Source: Dipylidium caninum
Taxonomy: Eukaryota; Platyhelminthes; Cestoda; Cyclophyllidea; Dipylidiidae
Length of the DNA stretch: 64,000 nucleotides
NCBI GenBank assembly: GCA_017562135.1
Contig: QEYB01001430.1
Coordinates: forward strand, 434,001-498,000
Reading direction: 5' to 3'
Shown: in pieces, positions 46,583 to 58,801 of the stretch
Layout: every line of letters begins with the position of its first letter
How positions within the stretch are numbered: the first letter of the stretch is position 1
The notes under the pieces: model-generated
Databases searched by the model: none
What the model saw: the letters and a program-made list of their open reading frames with translations, nothing else
Told to the model about the DNA's origin: nothing
Program-made: the position numbers and the translations under genes

Positions 46583-49500
46583 ATTTGAGGGCCTGCGCGG
46601 AGCCCCTCACACCCGCCAACTCTCGTGAATGTGGCGGAGCGCCCAACCACCCACCCACTACGCCCACCCACGGCGGTAAGAAATGGAAGAAGGTCTCTTG
46701 CGTAAACGACAGTCTGCAACCGACTCGGGATGACGCGACTATCTCACAAGCGTAGACCACCTCGCCATCACCCATAAAAAACTCTCCTCCTCGCTCTCCC
46801 TCTTTGTCCGAAGCCTTCCCTCCACTTCGGCCTTCCGACCCGTCGGCCAGGCCGTAAGGCGACTGAGGGTTGTGCATCTGACACGCCCTCATTGGGGCCT
46901 CTCCGCGTGCAAGGCCTTTCCTCCCCCCCCCCTTCAAACTCATTTTGCTCCTCTGTTGAGCGGAGACCTAAATTGTGAGGTCGGCCGACCCGAGGCCAAA
47001 GACCTCGACGCAGGCCCACTTTGACTTGCAAAGCGTCTCTCAGTGGAAGGGTTATTTTTTCCACCGCCCCCAGGCAAAAGCCTTGAGGCAGTAAGAGCAA
47101 GCGGGCTTTCGAGAGCTCCAGATCAGCCCATTCAATGTGTTGCACCTTCGGACCACTTGCGCCACGTGGATCCATATAACTTGTTTTAATCCGGACAGAT
47201 CCACTGTACCTGATTTGGCGTCTTTTTACAGTCAATTGTTGAACGTCTCACCCTCGGATTTTTCAGTCATCACCACTTTGCCACACGTGCGACCTGAGCA
47301 TCTCTCCAACCTCCCTTGTTTGGTTCAGCGTGAGCCTGAACTCCCACTGATTACTCGAATTTTCCACCCGTCGCAGTACTTTGGCCAACCAATATAAATC
47401 AGGTCCTGGTCAGTAGAAAGTCCCGCTGTGATGACACCTGTCGTTCCCATCATGTCCGAAAGGAAAGTGTGTGCCCGTCCCACCACCCCCCCCCCTCGTC
47501 GGCCCACCACCCGCTGGCCCATGCACGCCCCTGCCGTCACCATTCGCGCATTGATTTGGGGCTTTGCCCCGTATCACGGACAGCGGCGGCGAATTGGGAT
47601 GACTCACCCCACTCGTTCGGGGAAGGGGGAATATTAGTGCTATCGCAGGGTAAGTACGCGCAAGTGCGTATGTACGCGCATCTAACGCCCAATCCGACAA
47701 GGCTAGTGGCACGTGCGCATGCAACTCACTGGCTAATAGTCTTTGGGCTAAGTTTATTGGTGCATTTTGTTGCGTGCGCGGGCGCGTGGCCTCATTTGGT
47801 AATTTGGGTACTCCGCTACGGACGTTTATCCGCCTACTTGCAGCTCTTTTCTAGCTCAAAAAATGCCAGCATCGGTAAGACCTTTATATTACTATACAAA
47901 GAACAACTTTTCCACTAAAATTTTCCGTAAATGACTGACTAATTCTGTCAATTATTCGGTGTCCTTACATGAGGAGATCAAATTTTTTTTTTTTTAAATC
48001 TCTACCTTTGTCAACATTTTTAGGAACCACTATTTTTACCGAGAAGTGGAGGGGAAGAGTTTACTGGTTGATTCATTTTTTGCGTTCATCTACCGCCAAA
48101 TTTTTCACGAAGTTGTCGCATTATCTCTTTCTTTCGCTGAATGCGAGTCTTTTTGCGAATAGGTAAAGAAAATTTCCTCAAATTCCTTCCCGACACGCAT
48201 TTTCATTTCTGGTTGCGACGTTAAAAAAAAATTGTATGTAAGGCACTTACTCAAAATGAACATACTGCTCTCAAGTACATTCCTTATGCTAAAAAGTGAT
48301 GGAAAAATAGCACCTTTGTGACGGCATGTTGAATTGTTGACTTGATGCCCTCCTCATTATTATCCATTCCGTCTCCCGAATATTCCTTTGCTTGTCAATG
48401 CAAAATTCATCAAGAAATGGGCATAGTCGTCTTTTCTGTCATTGATAACACCAAAACGTTTTGCCCCCTGTTACATCCCTGGTCTTACAAAATGTTTCAT
48501 TGAAAATTGAAAAGCGCAGCATATATAACCGCAGTTATTGAGTTACCACTACACATTTCCGTAATGCCATGCGAAAAGTCCCTTGGAAATTTGTTGCCAA
48601 TAGTGTTCCACTTTGTATAGCAGGCTAGGGAAAAGCAAAGGCAATTATTACCTATCAACACAGTGTCATGATGTCTTGTCTGAGCATAAGAATTTCCTTC
48701 AAGTTTAAATATATGAAATGATTTGTAGCCTTGGGCCATAACAGAAATTTTAACAGGGCCATTAATTACTGCATAGAGGGGAGTGAGGTTAGCGGCACTA
48801 CGGAAATGGGGGTAGAGAAAGCATGGAATATGGTGACGGTGACTCAGAGGAGGTGTCACCTGTCCCGGTGGGCAGGAGAGACCTCGTGCCCCGAACGGTA
48901 GAGATCACAACGCGCTAATGGGCGACACGTGCCTCTTTCCTTCCCCCTCGAGCTCACAACCGGGCGATGTTTATCACATTTTCTACGACAGATGGTCCTT
49001 GAACCCTATGTTGCGGGTGCCCCTCACCATATGTCACTTAGAGAGTTAACATGATCACTCAAGGTTCCAATGAATTCGACTAATCCTTCGTTAATCTTGA
49101 TTCAACGTCTTTTACATTAACCAACATACGGTTGTGTCGTTAAAACATTCTTCAAATTCACCATCTTATTGCATTTGTGTGAGCTTGTTGTGATGTTCTT
49201 TTGCATAACATGTGATTATGGGATTCATTTTTTCATACGGTTTCGTTGGAGCAGTAAGGACGCCACAATAGCGATCCACTTGCACAATTTCAGAGCTTTG
49301 ATGTTTCGTCGACGAAATTAATCACAGATCTTAACTCTAAAGGATGCTTAATCACGTAAGCAGACATCAGGAGTATTACAGTTTTTAGCCTTGAGTTTCA
49401 TTACTTTCAATCAGTGAGCGTAGTTACGTGGCTCAATGCGGAATTATCAAGCAGCCTGACGCATTTACGTGGTGGAGCTGTGCTGGAACCACAACTTGGC

Positions 49501-51214
49501 AGTCGATCAATTAATGCGCCCTCTCGGGAAAGGGACTTTGAACTATTTTGCACTTCGGAATTTCAGCCTAGCTTTCTCCCAACTCCCTACATTTGCTTAC
49601 CATCTTAGCATTGACCCGATTTTTATTAGGTTTCCCAAATTCGCTAGAAAACGTGTGGACGATTGCCTCCCGACTGATGCCTACTGACGAGAAATAACAG
49701 TAGGCATTTGTCTCACTGATGTTACCTGCTCTTATGAATGACGGACTTGGTGCAAAATTTGCAGCTCAGCTTTAAATGCGTTTCTGGGGTTTGGGCCTCC
49801 TGCCAGTTTGCGAGCAAAGAATTCTATCAATCATGGTACATTTTCGAGCTTTGTGGGTGATTCTAGTCCCATCAATGCTGCGATCCGTCAAGCGTGATGC
49901 CTGATTTAATGCATCAGCCACACTTGAAATTATCCTCAAGGTTTAAGAAATTGTTGTATGGGACGTTTGATATTGCCGAAAACCCTATTGGGGATGAGTC
50001 TGCACTGTGAGAAGTACTCACTTACTGGGAATTTCAACAATGTCCGACGTTCTCAATATCCTCCTTTTGGTCAAATACCCTATGCCATTATTAAAACAAA
50101 TAAATTTGGTAAAAATTGGTTCCTTATCCGAAATTGACAAGTCGTTTTCTCTGGCAAACCTGTCCAGCAACAGCAGCTTTATTAAATAACGCCATAACCT
50201 CAATTATTAGCGTGTGTGGAATTCCGTGAGAGGCTTATGCACAAAACAATCGCCATCAGAAAATCCACCGTCTGCCACCGAAGGCTGTAGCAGGAAAAGA
50301 AATGGGCTCGGACATGTACAAACGCGTCCGGTACAGGTGTCGACGAGCCGTGTGCGCCTCCCCTCCATCCTGTCTTCCCCTTTTTTTCCAATCCACTGCT
50401 CTGGACCAGCGTACTTTTGTTCCGTCATTACTCTTGTTGCCATGGCGTCGAGACGTCATCCGCACCGTCGTAGCAGTAGCTACTCAGTCAGCAAACATCG
50501 GAGACAGCGACTTCAATAACATGTACCTGTTTTACTAGTAGAATTCACTTCTCTCCTTTTTCCACTAAATTAATGGATAGTGGACTGACAGATGGTCAAA
50601 TTCAGTATGCAGTGGGCGTGCTTTCATGTAAATGACTCAGTCGCTTTCCGTCCAAAATCACACTGCCTCCACTCATCTGTCATGTGTCTTTGTTCCCCTG
50701 AGAAGTACCCTAGTAACCCAGCCGACAACAACGAGCATCCGGCTTTACAGACAGCATCTGGCGTTGTTAGGACGACAATGCATCCGCCCGCAGAGGTGCA
50801 TAGTGGCACACGCCACGGAACAACGGGACACACATGTGCTGTGCGTGTGAGGGTGAACAACGCCGCTTGCTAAGCTTAAAATCCGCTTCCCTTTTCGCAA
50901 CAGGTCTGAAAAGAGGAAAATAACAGTAGTAGGCTCCTTAAGAAGAAGAATAGAGTTCGAATGAATCTACTCACTATGGAGTATCACAATCTTCCTAGGT
51001 CCTAAATGAAGGAAAAATTGACTATTTCCTCCTTGGTGTACTACATAGTAACGGCTACCCTCATTGGAACGTTATCAACCCGATGGGGAAATACGATCCC
51101 GACTTCTCCATCCCGTCATCCACTCGGAATGCATGCATTCCCTTAAAAATGTGGAACTGAAAGTTTTCTTCCACTTTACCGATCTTTTGGGCTCTTCAGC
51201 CGGCTTTCTCCCCC
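46583..51214. other. Spacer inside the inverted duplication; GC content drops
   Basis: From about 47.6 kb the sequence becomes much richer in A and T than the first 47 kb. I see no exon chain. The longest open frame (48859-48497, minus, 120 codons) starts without ATG and resembles nothing I know. Confidence 0.55.
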
Positions 51215-51831
51215 ATGTCGTCGCAAATGCGAGCCCTTCACATCTTGCGGGCTTCCAGCCAACCGGGGCGTCTGCGGTTTGCCAACATCGCTCATCTGGA
51301 CAGAACCATCACTACCATGCGCCGACTGGTGCCTTCCGTCAACTCTGCTCCCGTCCCCGTAAGTTATTTTCGTATGCGCTCGCGTGATCCGCTTTCATCA
51401 CCTCAGTGAGGCTCGATTTATGTGATTACTTTTCTTGCCAGGAGAAGGTCAACACAGTAGAGGAGTTGGAAACTCTCCTCACTGACACCATCCATCTTTT
51501 CAAGAAGATTATTGAGAATCCGGAAATAGTCGTCGCTCTTAGGTCGCGGATGACCGGTAAGCAATTTATACGTGGAGGCGCGGACCCCTTTTGTGCCACT
51601 TTTGAAGTAGACTTTTCCTCCTTCTTTGAAGCAAAGACGAATTCTGCATCAAGTGCAACGCCAACTGACGCGTCTCAACAGCCCGCCCCGACTGCGCAAT
51701 CGGAAGTTGACAACCTCTTCACCCTTTTTAAGTTGAAGCGAAAATCCAAAAAAACGTTTGGTCACATTGCGCATCTAGACCTCCCCACGGTGTACATCTT
51801 TTCAATGCGGGATGTCTTTTTTTGTACATAG
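51215..51831 (+). CDS. Unknown 152-residue protein, three exons
   Basis: Exons 51215-51358, 51442-51556 and 51632-51831, with donors GTAAGT and GTAAGC, acceptors TTGCCAG and TTTGAAG, and phases that agree (0, then 1). The N-terminus (MSSQMRALHILRASSQPGR and on) is rich in Arg and Ser with few acidic residues, which would suit a mitochondrial presequence. The middle exon gives an amphipathic helix (TVEELETLLTDTIHLFKKII). The last exon has a Ser/Thr/Pro/Gln linker and then LFKLKRKSKKTFGH. I do not recognise the family. The second intron is 75 nt, a multiple of three, without a stop, so retention would add 25 residues. A 5' exon may be missing. Confidence 0.6.
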
Positions 51832-51911
51832 AAGACGCGTGTTTCGTTGCTTGCACTCGCCCCAGCACACCCACCTGCCCGCATGCTTCTCGGAGGATCT
51901 GAACGCCTTTT

Positions 51912-51917
51912 ATTAAA
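51912..51917 (+). terminator. Candidate polyadenylation signal (ATTAAA)
   Basis: ATTAAA lies about 80 nt after the stop codon at 51831; it is the common variant of AATAAA. Confidence 0.45.
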
Positions 51918-52530
51918 GCTTTTCACCTCCCACAAGTGATTCTGGTTGCGTTAACGCTGGTTGAGGCCTGCAGGCTCGAATACTAATAATAATTTGAATT
52001 TTAAATTAGCTGTGTGTCGGCTGCAGACGGCTGCACCGATGCAAATGAGGGCAGCAGAGTCGGTGAAAATGCTGTCGATGCTTGTTTTTTTTCAACAACA
52101 GACATGGATGAATGACTTTTACATCGCTTTCTGGCCTCTTGTTAGCCCCCTAATTCGGGGGTAGGTTGGAAGTCAGTGTCCGTATCGTCATCGCGGCCAC
52201 CTCTGCCAAGACCTGGCCGATGAGAGGACAGCGAGGCCACCCTGACCCGACTAACAGCCGGCGAGGCGAATACTTGCATTCTTCAAGGAATAATTCGAGA
52301 GGAGGGGAAAGTTGCATTTTGATCAGGTGATATGTTACTTGTCACGACCGCGGCCACAACCTGTCCCCTGACGACCGCGGGGTCAGAACTGCGAGTTGGG
52401 TCAACGAGTGAAGGGGCGCTTTGGCCAGCGTATCTCAATGACAAATCGTCCTTTGGGCTCCCAAGTTCCCTTGAGGAATATCTTGTGGCACGAGTTATTT
52501 TGAACAGTTTCTAAGGTTGACAGAATAGAC

Positions 52531-52779
52531 ATGGCCACCCCCCGGACCCCCGAGTTGTCCTCCACACACGATTATCTCCTCTCGCCAAAGGACTTCTTTA
52601 ATGCTTTCAAGGCGTCCGGATCCGTTGCTCTCGAGGAGGGCAAACTCGCTTTCCAGTAGCATTTTACCAACTGTTTAATGGAACTGGGCGGCCAGTTTGC
52701 GGACCAACGTGCCAACCGTGTGGGTTGTTCCATCAAGGAACCGATGCTGATGGTTCATGGGCCGAGCAGAAGTCTGTGA
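52531..52779 (+). pseudogene. 83-codon reading frame broken by one in-frame TAG
   Basis: From ATG at 52531 the frame reads MATPRTPELSSTHDYLL and on through DFFNAFKASGSVALEEGKLAFQ-like sequence to TAG at 52657, then continues in frame for 39 codons (HFTNCLMELGGQFADQ and on) to TGA at 52777. Composition on both sides of the TAG is protein-like. No introns are visible, so this may be a decayed or retroposed copy, or an exon with a sequencing error. I do not recognise the family. Confidence 0.4.
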
Positions 52780-53383
52780 GCAGTAGAAGAAGTGAGGAGG
52801 GTTAAGAAGCAGTTCCCTGGGCGATGCCGAGCATGGGTCAATGAAGCGGGTGACAATGTCGAGGCGGACGACTTGTCGCTTGCGCGTGATTGGTCACTCA
52901 AAACGCGTAATGTTGCGATCTCAACCAATCAGGAGGCTGTACCAGGCGCCTTCGAGACAATGGCAGGACATTCGCCAATTAAATGAACGCCCAAGGAGAA
53001 ACAGAAGGACCGGAACCGCTCCTAAACGGCGTGAGCAAATGCTCCATAATCAGGTTGGAGAGTCGGTAAACAGAATGTCAGGGGGTGTGGATGCTCCTGA
53101 AGTGAACATTTGGTTGTACAGCAGTTGCGTCGAAGCCGGAGGGAAGGTGAAGGGAACCGAGTCACAGAATTCGTCCCACCTCCCATTTTCCCCATTAGCA
53201 GAAGCACGCCAATACTAATATGCTGAATTAAGTAAAGAACCAGCCGAAGTTTAGGTAGGTTTAACAGCAGCCTCATGTCCCGAAGTCCTTCACAGAACAC
53301 CACGATCAAGCGGGTTCTGTGTTCCCGCTCCATCGCCTCATTCCGAGGAGAAATTTGGATGTGGCGACCAACCGCGCCGAAAG

Positions 53384-55152
53384 AACAGGAAGAACCGAAT
53401 GCCAGTGACATCGTGGGACGCAGTGAAGAGAACAGGGTAGGAGGAGGGAGGGGCAGGAGGGGAGGCCACCAAGACGCGTGCCATGGGTGGTCTGGCAAGA
53501 CGACGTGGCCAACACGCGGTGGAGAGGAGGTGCACATGAAGAGGACGCAGGCCGAAAGAAGCGGTGTGGCGGGAGTGGAGTGGAGTGGAGTGGAGTGGAG
53601 TGGTGTGCACTGGAGGCGAGGGGGGGGGCGAGGCGAGGCGAGGCGCGGCGGGGAGGGGAGGGGAGGGGGACGAGGTGTTGGAGTGCAGCCCACAGGTGGA
53701 TCGATGATCGATCGGGGGGGGGTGGGTAAGGGGGGAAGACGACTCACGTGGGAGAGTGAGTGAGTGCGTGAGTCGCGGGATCCAAGTGAAAGACGTGAGG
53801 AGCGGTGGATTGGGCAAATCGATGGAGTGCGAGGCTCGAGACGCGCACGTGTGTGTGCATATGTGTGTGTGTGTGTCTGTGTGTGTGTGTGTGTGTGATA
53901 AAGTAGAGGAGTGGAGGCGTGTGAACACCTCGCAGAGAGCGACACCATCGTCTCTGCTCCGCTCCGCTCTGCTCCGCTTCTCTTCCCTTCTCTTCTGTCA
54001 GCTGAATCGGTCCTCTCGCGGGGGGCCAAATGAAATGTGCGTTGGTGGGTCGCGTGGTATTGTGGGAGAACACACACCACGACGTGACATTTCTTCGAGG
54101 CTTCTCCTCCTCGGCCCCTCCTCGGCCCCTCCTCGTCCTCCTCGTCCTCCTCGTCCTCCTCCCCCGTCCCCGCTGTGAAGAGCATCGCTTTCCGGAGAGT
54201 TGTTTCCACGCCGCGACCGCTTGTGCGTGGGGCCGACGGATGGTCGAGTGGCCACGCACCACTTTCACCTCGCCTCGCCTCCACCTCAGCATCGCCATCG
54301 CCATCGCCATCGCCATCGCCGCGTCCTGTGGTTGGGCGTAGACTTGGCTGACACAGTCGAGTAGTCTTCGGCCACCAAGGTGGTGGGAAGGGGGAGGGAG
54401 GCGGGAAAGTGTGTGTGTGTGTGTGTGTGTGTGAGCCTTGTGTAGGGCGTGAGAATGTCGAGAGTGTCGCAAGACGGTTGGCGAAGCAGTTGGGTGGTGG
54501 GGGAGAGCGGCGCGTCGACGTGTCCGCGACAGTCACGTCGAGTGGACTTTCGCGCGGTCGGTCGGTCGGTCGGTCGGTCACCGCGGCGCTCTCTGCTGCG
54601 CGTACAACCGCGAGGCGGACTTGGTTGGAGGTGGTTTGAGGTGGCTGAGTGTGGAGGGTGGAGGGTGGAGGGTGGAGGGCAGATAGCATGGAGAGGGGAA
54701 TCGATGATCGATTTGCCTATTGCATGTGCAGTGGGTGATCAATGGGCGAAATCAATGAAGTTCCAGGGTCGAGGTTGGCGCGTGCGTGCGTGCGTGCGTG
54801 GGTGCATGCGTGCATGCGGGGCGGAGTGGAGAGGTGCACTCAGAGGTGAAAGTGAGGCGCGAGGGGGGCTGGTGAGGACAGAGACGAGGAGGCCGCGAGG
54901 AGAAGAGCGTCTGGTGCAGCGCTCGATGGAGCGAGGTGAGGGGACGAGTGAGGGATGAGAGCACAGGCAACGTCTTGAAGGGGAAAGAAGGAAAAGGGGA
55001 GAGGGAGGTTGTGCGATTGGCCGCTAGAAGGGCACCGCACTGCGTGACGAGGCCCACCTTGAGTGTGCACTTAGAGCACTGGGGTGGTGGTGTTTGGTGT
55101 GTGGTGACGGTGACAGTGGTGGCAGATCACAAGAAAGTGAGTTGGAAATTTT
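53384..55152 (-). repeat. Right arm of a 1.8-kb inverted duplication
   Basis: Reverse-complement copy of 44357-46164. Its GT tracts (around 53858-53897 and 54411-54432), CCATCGCCATCG tract (around 54290-54320) and GGTC tract (around 54560-54580) mirror those of the other arm with altered lengths. Outside both boundaries the flanks are unrelated, so this is a bounded duplication rather than a fold of the whole region. Confidence 0.93.
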
Positions 55153-56100
55153 ATAATTAAAATACAGGCCCCAGGCTGTGAATGGCTCTTTAGTATTAGT
55201 TGCGCACAATCAAAGTTTATAATATTTCGTCTGCAATTTGGTTAAGCTATTTGTCGTCTTTGATGCATCGGTTTGCAAAAATATCGCTTATTTGCCACTT
55301 GTCAAAGCTCCTTAATTTTGACGGGATCTTTATCCCATGGAAGTGTCGTTATGCTGATGTGCCATTGCGGACTTATCGTGTGTAGTTTCATGTTAGATCA
55401 AAGTTTGTTTGATCCGGATCCTTCCGGATACTTTTAGCCAAAATTTGTTAATATATTTAGATTTCCTTCACATCAACGGCCTCTGAATCACGTGCCTGCT
55501 TTAAGAAATGAAGGTATTATCGCGCGCCCTCGAGAATGATAATGTAAAGAATGAGTTAAAATCCAATAAGTCACTAAAAAGTTATTACGTTTTCAAAAGC
55601 GCCCAGGTAATTTCTTTCAATTTTTACGCGTTATTTAGATTTGCCCCTTGTGGCATGCATCCGAAAATGATGGGCCCTCAACTTTTAGAGACCCTGCGAG
55701 GTGTCAGTTTCATACGTTATTTAACGTATCTCTAACGCTGTTGTTCTTAATTTTTTATCAAGCTGACTGCCTTTAAATTTCCGGTTTTTATGCATTAGCC
55801 GGATTCCCGCACCGCGCTAATTTTTATCACTGCTACTTGACATTCAGCCCACTATGGTGCAAATTGAGGTCATTATGATATCGTTAACGCTAAGATCATA
55901 ATATGAATCTTTAATTAAGTTTTACAATCGGGCTATTTGTTTTTCATTAATTCATATATTTTATAGTACTTGAAATAATTTGGTTTTCCTCATATATCGT
56001 GAAACCACCTGTGACGTTAAAACATAAGCACCATTAGTGCAAGTAATTGCATCTATTTGCAGCAGCACCCTCAGTGCCTTGTGATTTTTTGTCAATAATG

Positions 56101-56133
56101 GTATGTCTATTTTGTTTTCATTTCATATTGAAG
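56101..56133 (+). other. 33-nt intron in the SHIPPO gene
   Basis: GTATGT at 56101 and ATATTGAAG ending at 56133. The intron is a multiple of three and has no stop in the coding frame, so it could also be retained. Confidence 0.6.
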
Positions 56134-58801
56134 GGACCAGTCTCCGAGTATATATACAATCCCAAACAAGTCAAATGTCTTAGTGCCAACGTGCAGAACC
56201 GTTCCAGGGAACCTTATGTACTCTTTACTTCACGTCAAAATCGGTGGGAGCAGGATTGGAGCATTTCAATGCTTCATTCCGACGCTGCATCCTCCGTCCA
56301 CGCAAATTTCTTTGTGTGCCCTCCCATTAATGATAAAATCACCGTAGAGGAAGAGGGAAACCTCCTTCTTGCAGAAATAGAACCACATGAAAAACCACCG
56401 CGGTGCCCTTGGACACCACCGTGCGGTCCGGCCTTTGGCACAAAGGCCGAGAGACTGAAGGAGAAAAGAGTAACGCGCCCTCGAGCTCATGTAAGTGATA
56501 GTCAATCTTTTACTTCACCTATTTTTCATTTCTACTAAGTTCTTTGACATCTAATGAGGAAAGACTCACCTTCCTCAAGGTTTGTTACGTCCTAGTTAAT
56601 CCACCCGACTTTCGACATAATCGTGTACATCATTTCTCGCATCACCTATTACAGCCCATAGTATTTGGCTTTCACAACCGACCCCTTACTCTTTACCCTT
56701 CCAATTTTTCAAAATTACCTTTGCGTCTCTGTTTCATCCTAGTGGTTTGCCACATCGCAATTTCTAATTTCTACCACAGAAGTTCTTTGCTTTTCATTCT
56801 AACCAAACTAACGCACATTACAGGTGTGAAGCCCGAATAAGTGTGTCTGAAAACGATAAGACTATGAATAATGTCGGCCCTAAGGCAAGGCGTCAACATC
56901 GTGAAGGAGTTGTTATCACTAAAATATGGTTCCGAAGGTGCTACCCCTTTGGGTTATACGCTACTCCCATGCAGCACACTTGATCAAAGAGTAAATTCAC
57001 CCGGCGTTCAATTGGACTTTATTAGGGCCGCAGTTTTCTCCTCCTTCCAGGCTTCAGTGCCCCCACCGGGCACCTATGACCCTGTCAAAAACGTGGAAGT
57101 GAAGAAGAATCGTCTTGGTCTGGAGCCGTGGACCCTATCCTCCGTGGTGGACCGCACTATTCCCGTCAAAGTGAGACGACCTATCATTCCTTACTTATGT
57201 GTGTTGTGCACCAGCCCCGCTCACAAAAACCGCATTTATGGTGGGGCAACGGAAGGCATTTGTGGCCTGAAGCGCATTTGCACATCCCCTCCGGGGTGCC
57301 AGTCGGAAGACGAAACTAAAGTCACTTCGAGACTTAATGCGGCATCGTCAAAGGAATTGTCCGAGTGGTCAACAATCGGGAGGAGACGACGAGTGATGCG
57401 CCTCCGTGCACAGACTGGGGAAACGGTTTAGGGGTGATGCGTTTAGTTAGTCGTGCATTCCCGCGCGAACAAGATTTATTCCATCTCGTCTTAATACAAA
57501 CAAGTTACATTTTTGGCCGATAGGATTATAAAAAAAAAATATAAAAAACCGTCAAGTTTCCGAGGTTAAAATATTTCCAAGTGCAAGAAGAAAGCTGCAG
57601 TGCGTCCTCACGCTCTCTCCCAATGAACGAGCTACAGCAAAGGGCGGAGAGCCGATTAAAATGGGAGCAGCAAGTTGTCAGACTCCAGCAGAGATTAGAA
57701 TTAGGTGATAATAGGTGAGAAAGAAGCAAAATTACTCTGGTCAGTGTGGAAAATCTGGTGGAAGTGGCGACCGACAGATGAGATTGCAGCTCCCTTTGCC
57801 TCTAGGACGGAGTGGGACCCGCCTGCTACCGGCTCAAGGCGCCGGTGGATGAGGAGCTTGAAGATCTGCGCAAACGAATGCGTGCCTTTGACGCACTTTC
57901 CGAGCCACGACTGGGGCCGATCAAACACGGCTACTTCTCGGTAAGTAAATGCTCCCCCAACTAATCTCCTATCTCACTTAAGTGGATTGAATGACAAGAC
58001 TACACCTCTGCAGTGCTTGAAATTTCCCCCGGTGGACAGCAGTGACGCGCCATCTTTGGTTGAGTTGATGGAGAGCAGAGACAACAAAAAGAAGGGGTGT
58101 TCCTCAAGTCGTCCAGATTCCCCGAGAGGTACGGCGAGAGATGCTGTCTCAATGCATACGGATACAACATTGACAAGAAGGTGAGGAGACGCCGTATTTA
58201 GCAAGTCTGATTAACGGAGCGCCCGGTTCTTGGGCTGGTTGCCTTAGAAGCCAGCATTTTGCTCAAGTTTTTATAACTCAGACAATCACCACGCTACGTT
58301 TGGCGGCATTTCTCTCAGGGGTCGATGTTTCAACGTGGGAAAATTATACTGCCTAATTTTTGGAATTAAAGGTTAAAACCGCACCCGGTTACTACAACAC
58401 TGAGGCAGTGCGATGGAAGAAGTGCAAGCTGAAACCGCTTAAGACGGCATTTGGGATGCACAGCCCCTTGAAGCTGACACAACGGCAGTACAACAAGATG
58501 ATCGGTAATGTGGTGAGTTCGTCATGAGTCGTTAAGTCGAGTCGTCGCTGCATTGGCGTCAACAGCCCTCACATTAGCCTGCTACTGGCAATCTCTAGCG
58601 GGACCTACTTTTTGGTTCATGTTACGAGAGGTCTCTTTCAGTGGGAATTTTGGGACTTGATGGCATTTTAAGACTCCATTCACGGGACCGGGGCGTTACG
58701 ACCCGTACAAATTTGAGAAGAAGCCAACCCAACGATATAGCCGTCTCGCGAAGGCGCCGGAGAGAACATTCGACCCAGTCGCGAACAATGTTTGGGCGTA
58801 A
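56134..58801 (+). CDS. SHIPPO/STPG-repeat protein with an apparent frameshift
   Basis: SHIPPO (sperm-tail PG-rich) repeat proteins bind axonemal microtubules. Exons: 56134-56490, 57051-57170, 57806-57940, 58014-58180, 58372-58512 and 58673-58801, all phase 0. Repeat cores of the P-G-x-Y type occur in order: GPVSEYIYN, PPPGTYDP, GVGPACYRL, TAPGYYNTE and GPGRYDPYKF. The 58014-58180 exon is 167 nt, not a multiple of three. Its first half reads SLVELMESRDNKKKG and its second half, in another frame, VFLKSSRFPERYGER. One extra G in the run at 58094-58097 would reconcile them, so this is a sequencing error or an inactivating change. A 5' exon ending at ATG 56098-56100 is likely, joined across a 33-nt intron (56101-56133); more upstream exons are unresolved. 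Confidence 0.75.

Noticed and set aside
48497..48859. 120-codon minus-strand open frame in AT-richer DNA
   Set aside because: It starts with GTG, not ATG, and I recognise nothing in it. It could be a relic of a mobile element, but nothing supports that.
49679..49706. Small stem (GCCTACT and AGTAGGC) around CTGACGAGAAATAAC, which recalls a hammerhead ribozyme core
   Set aside because: The second conserved core element and the other stems are missing.
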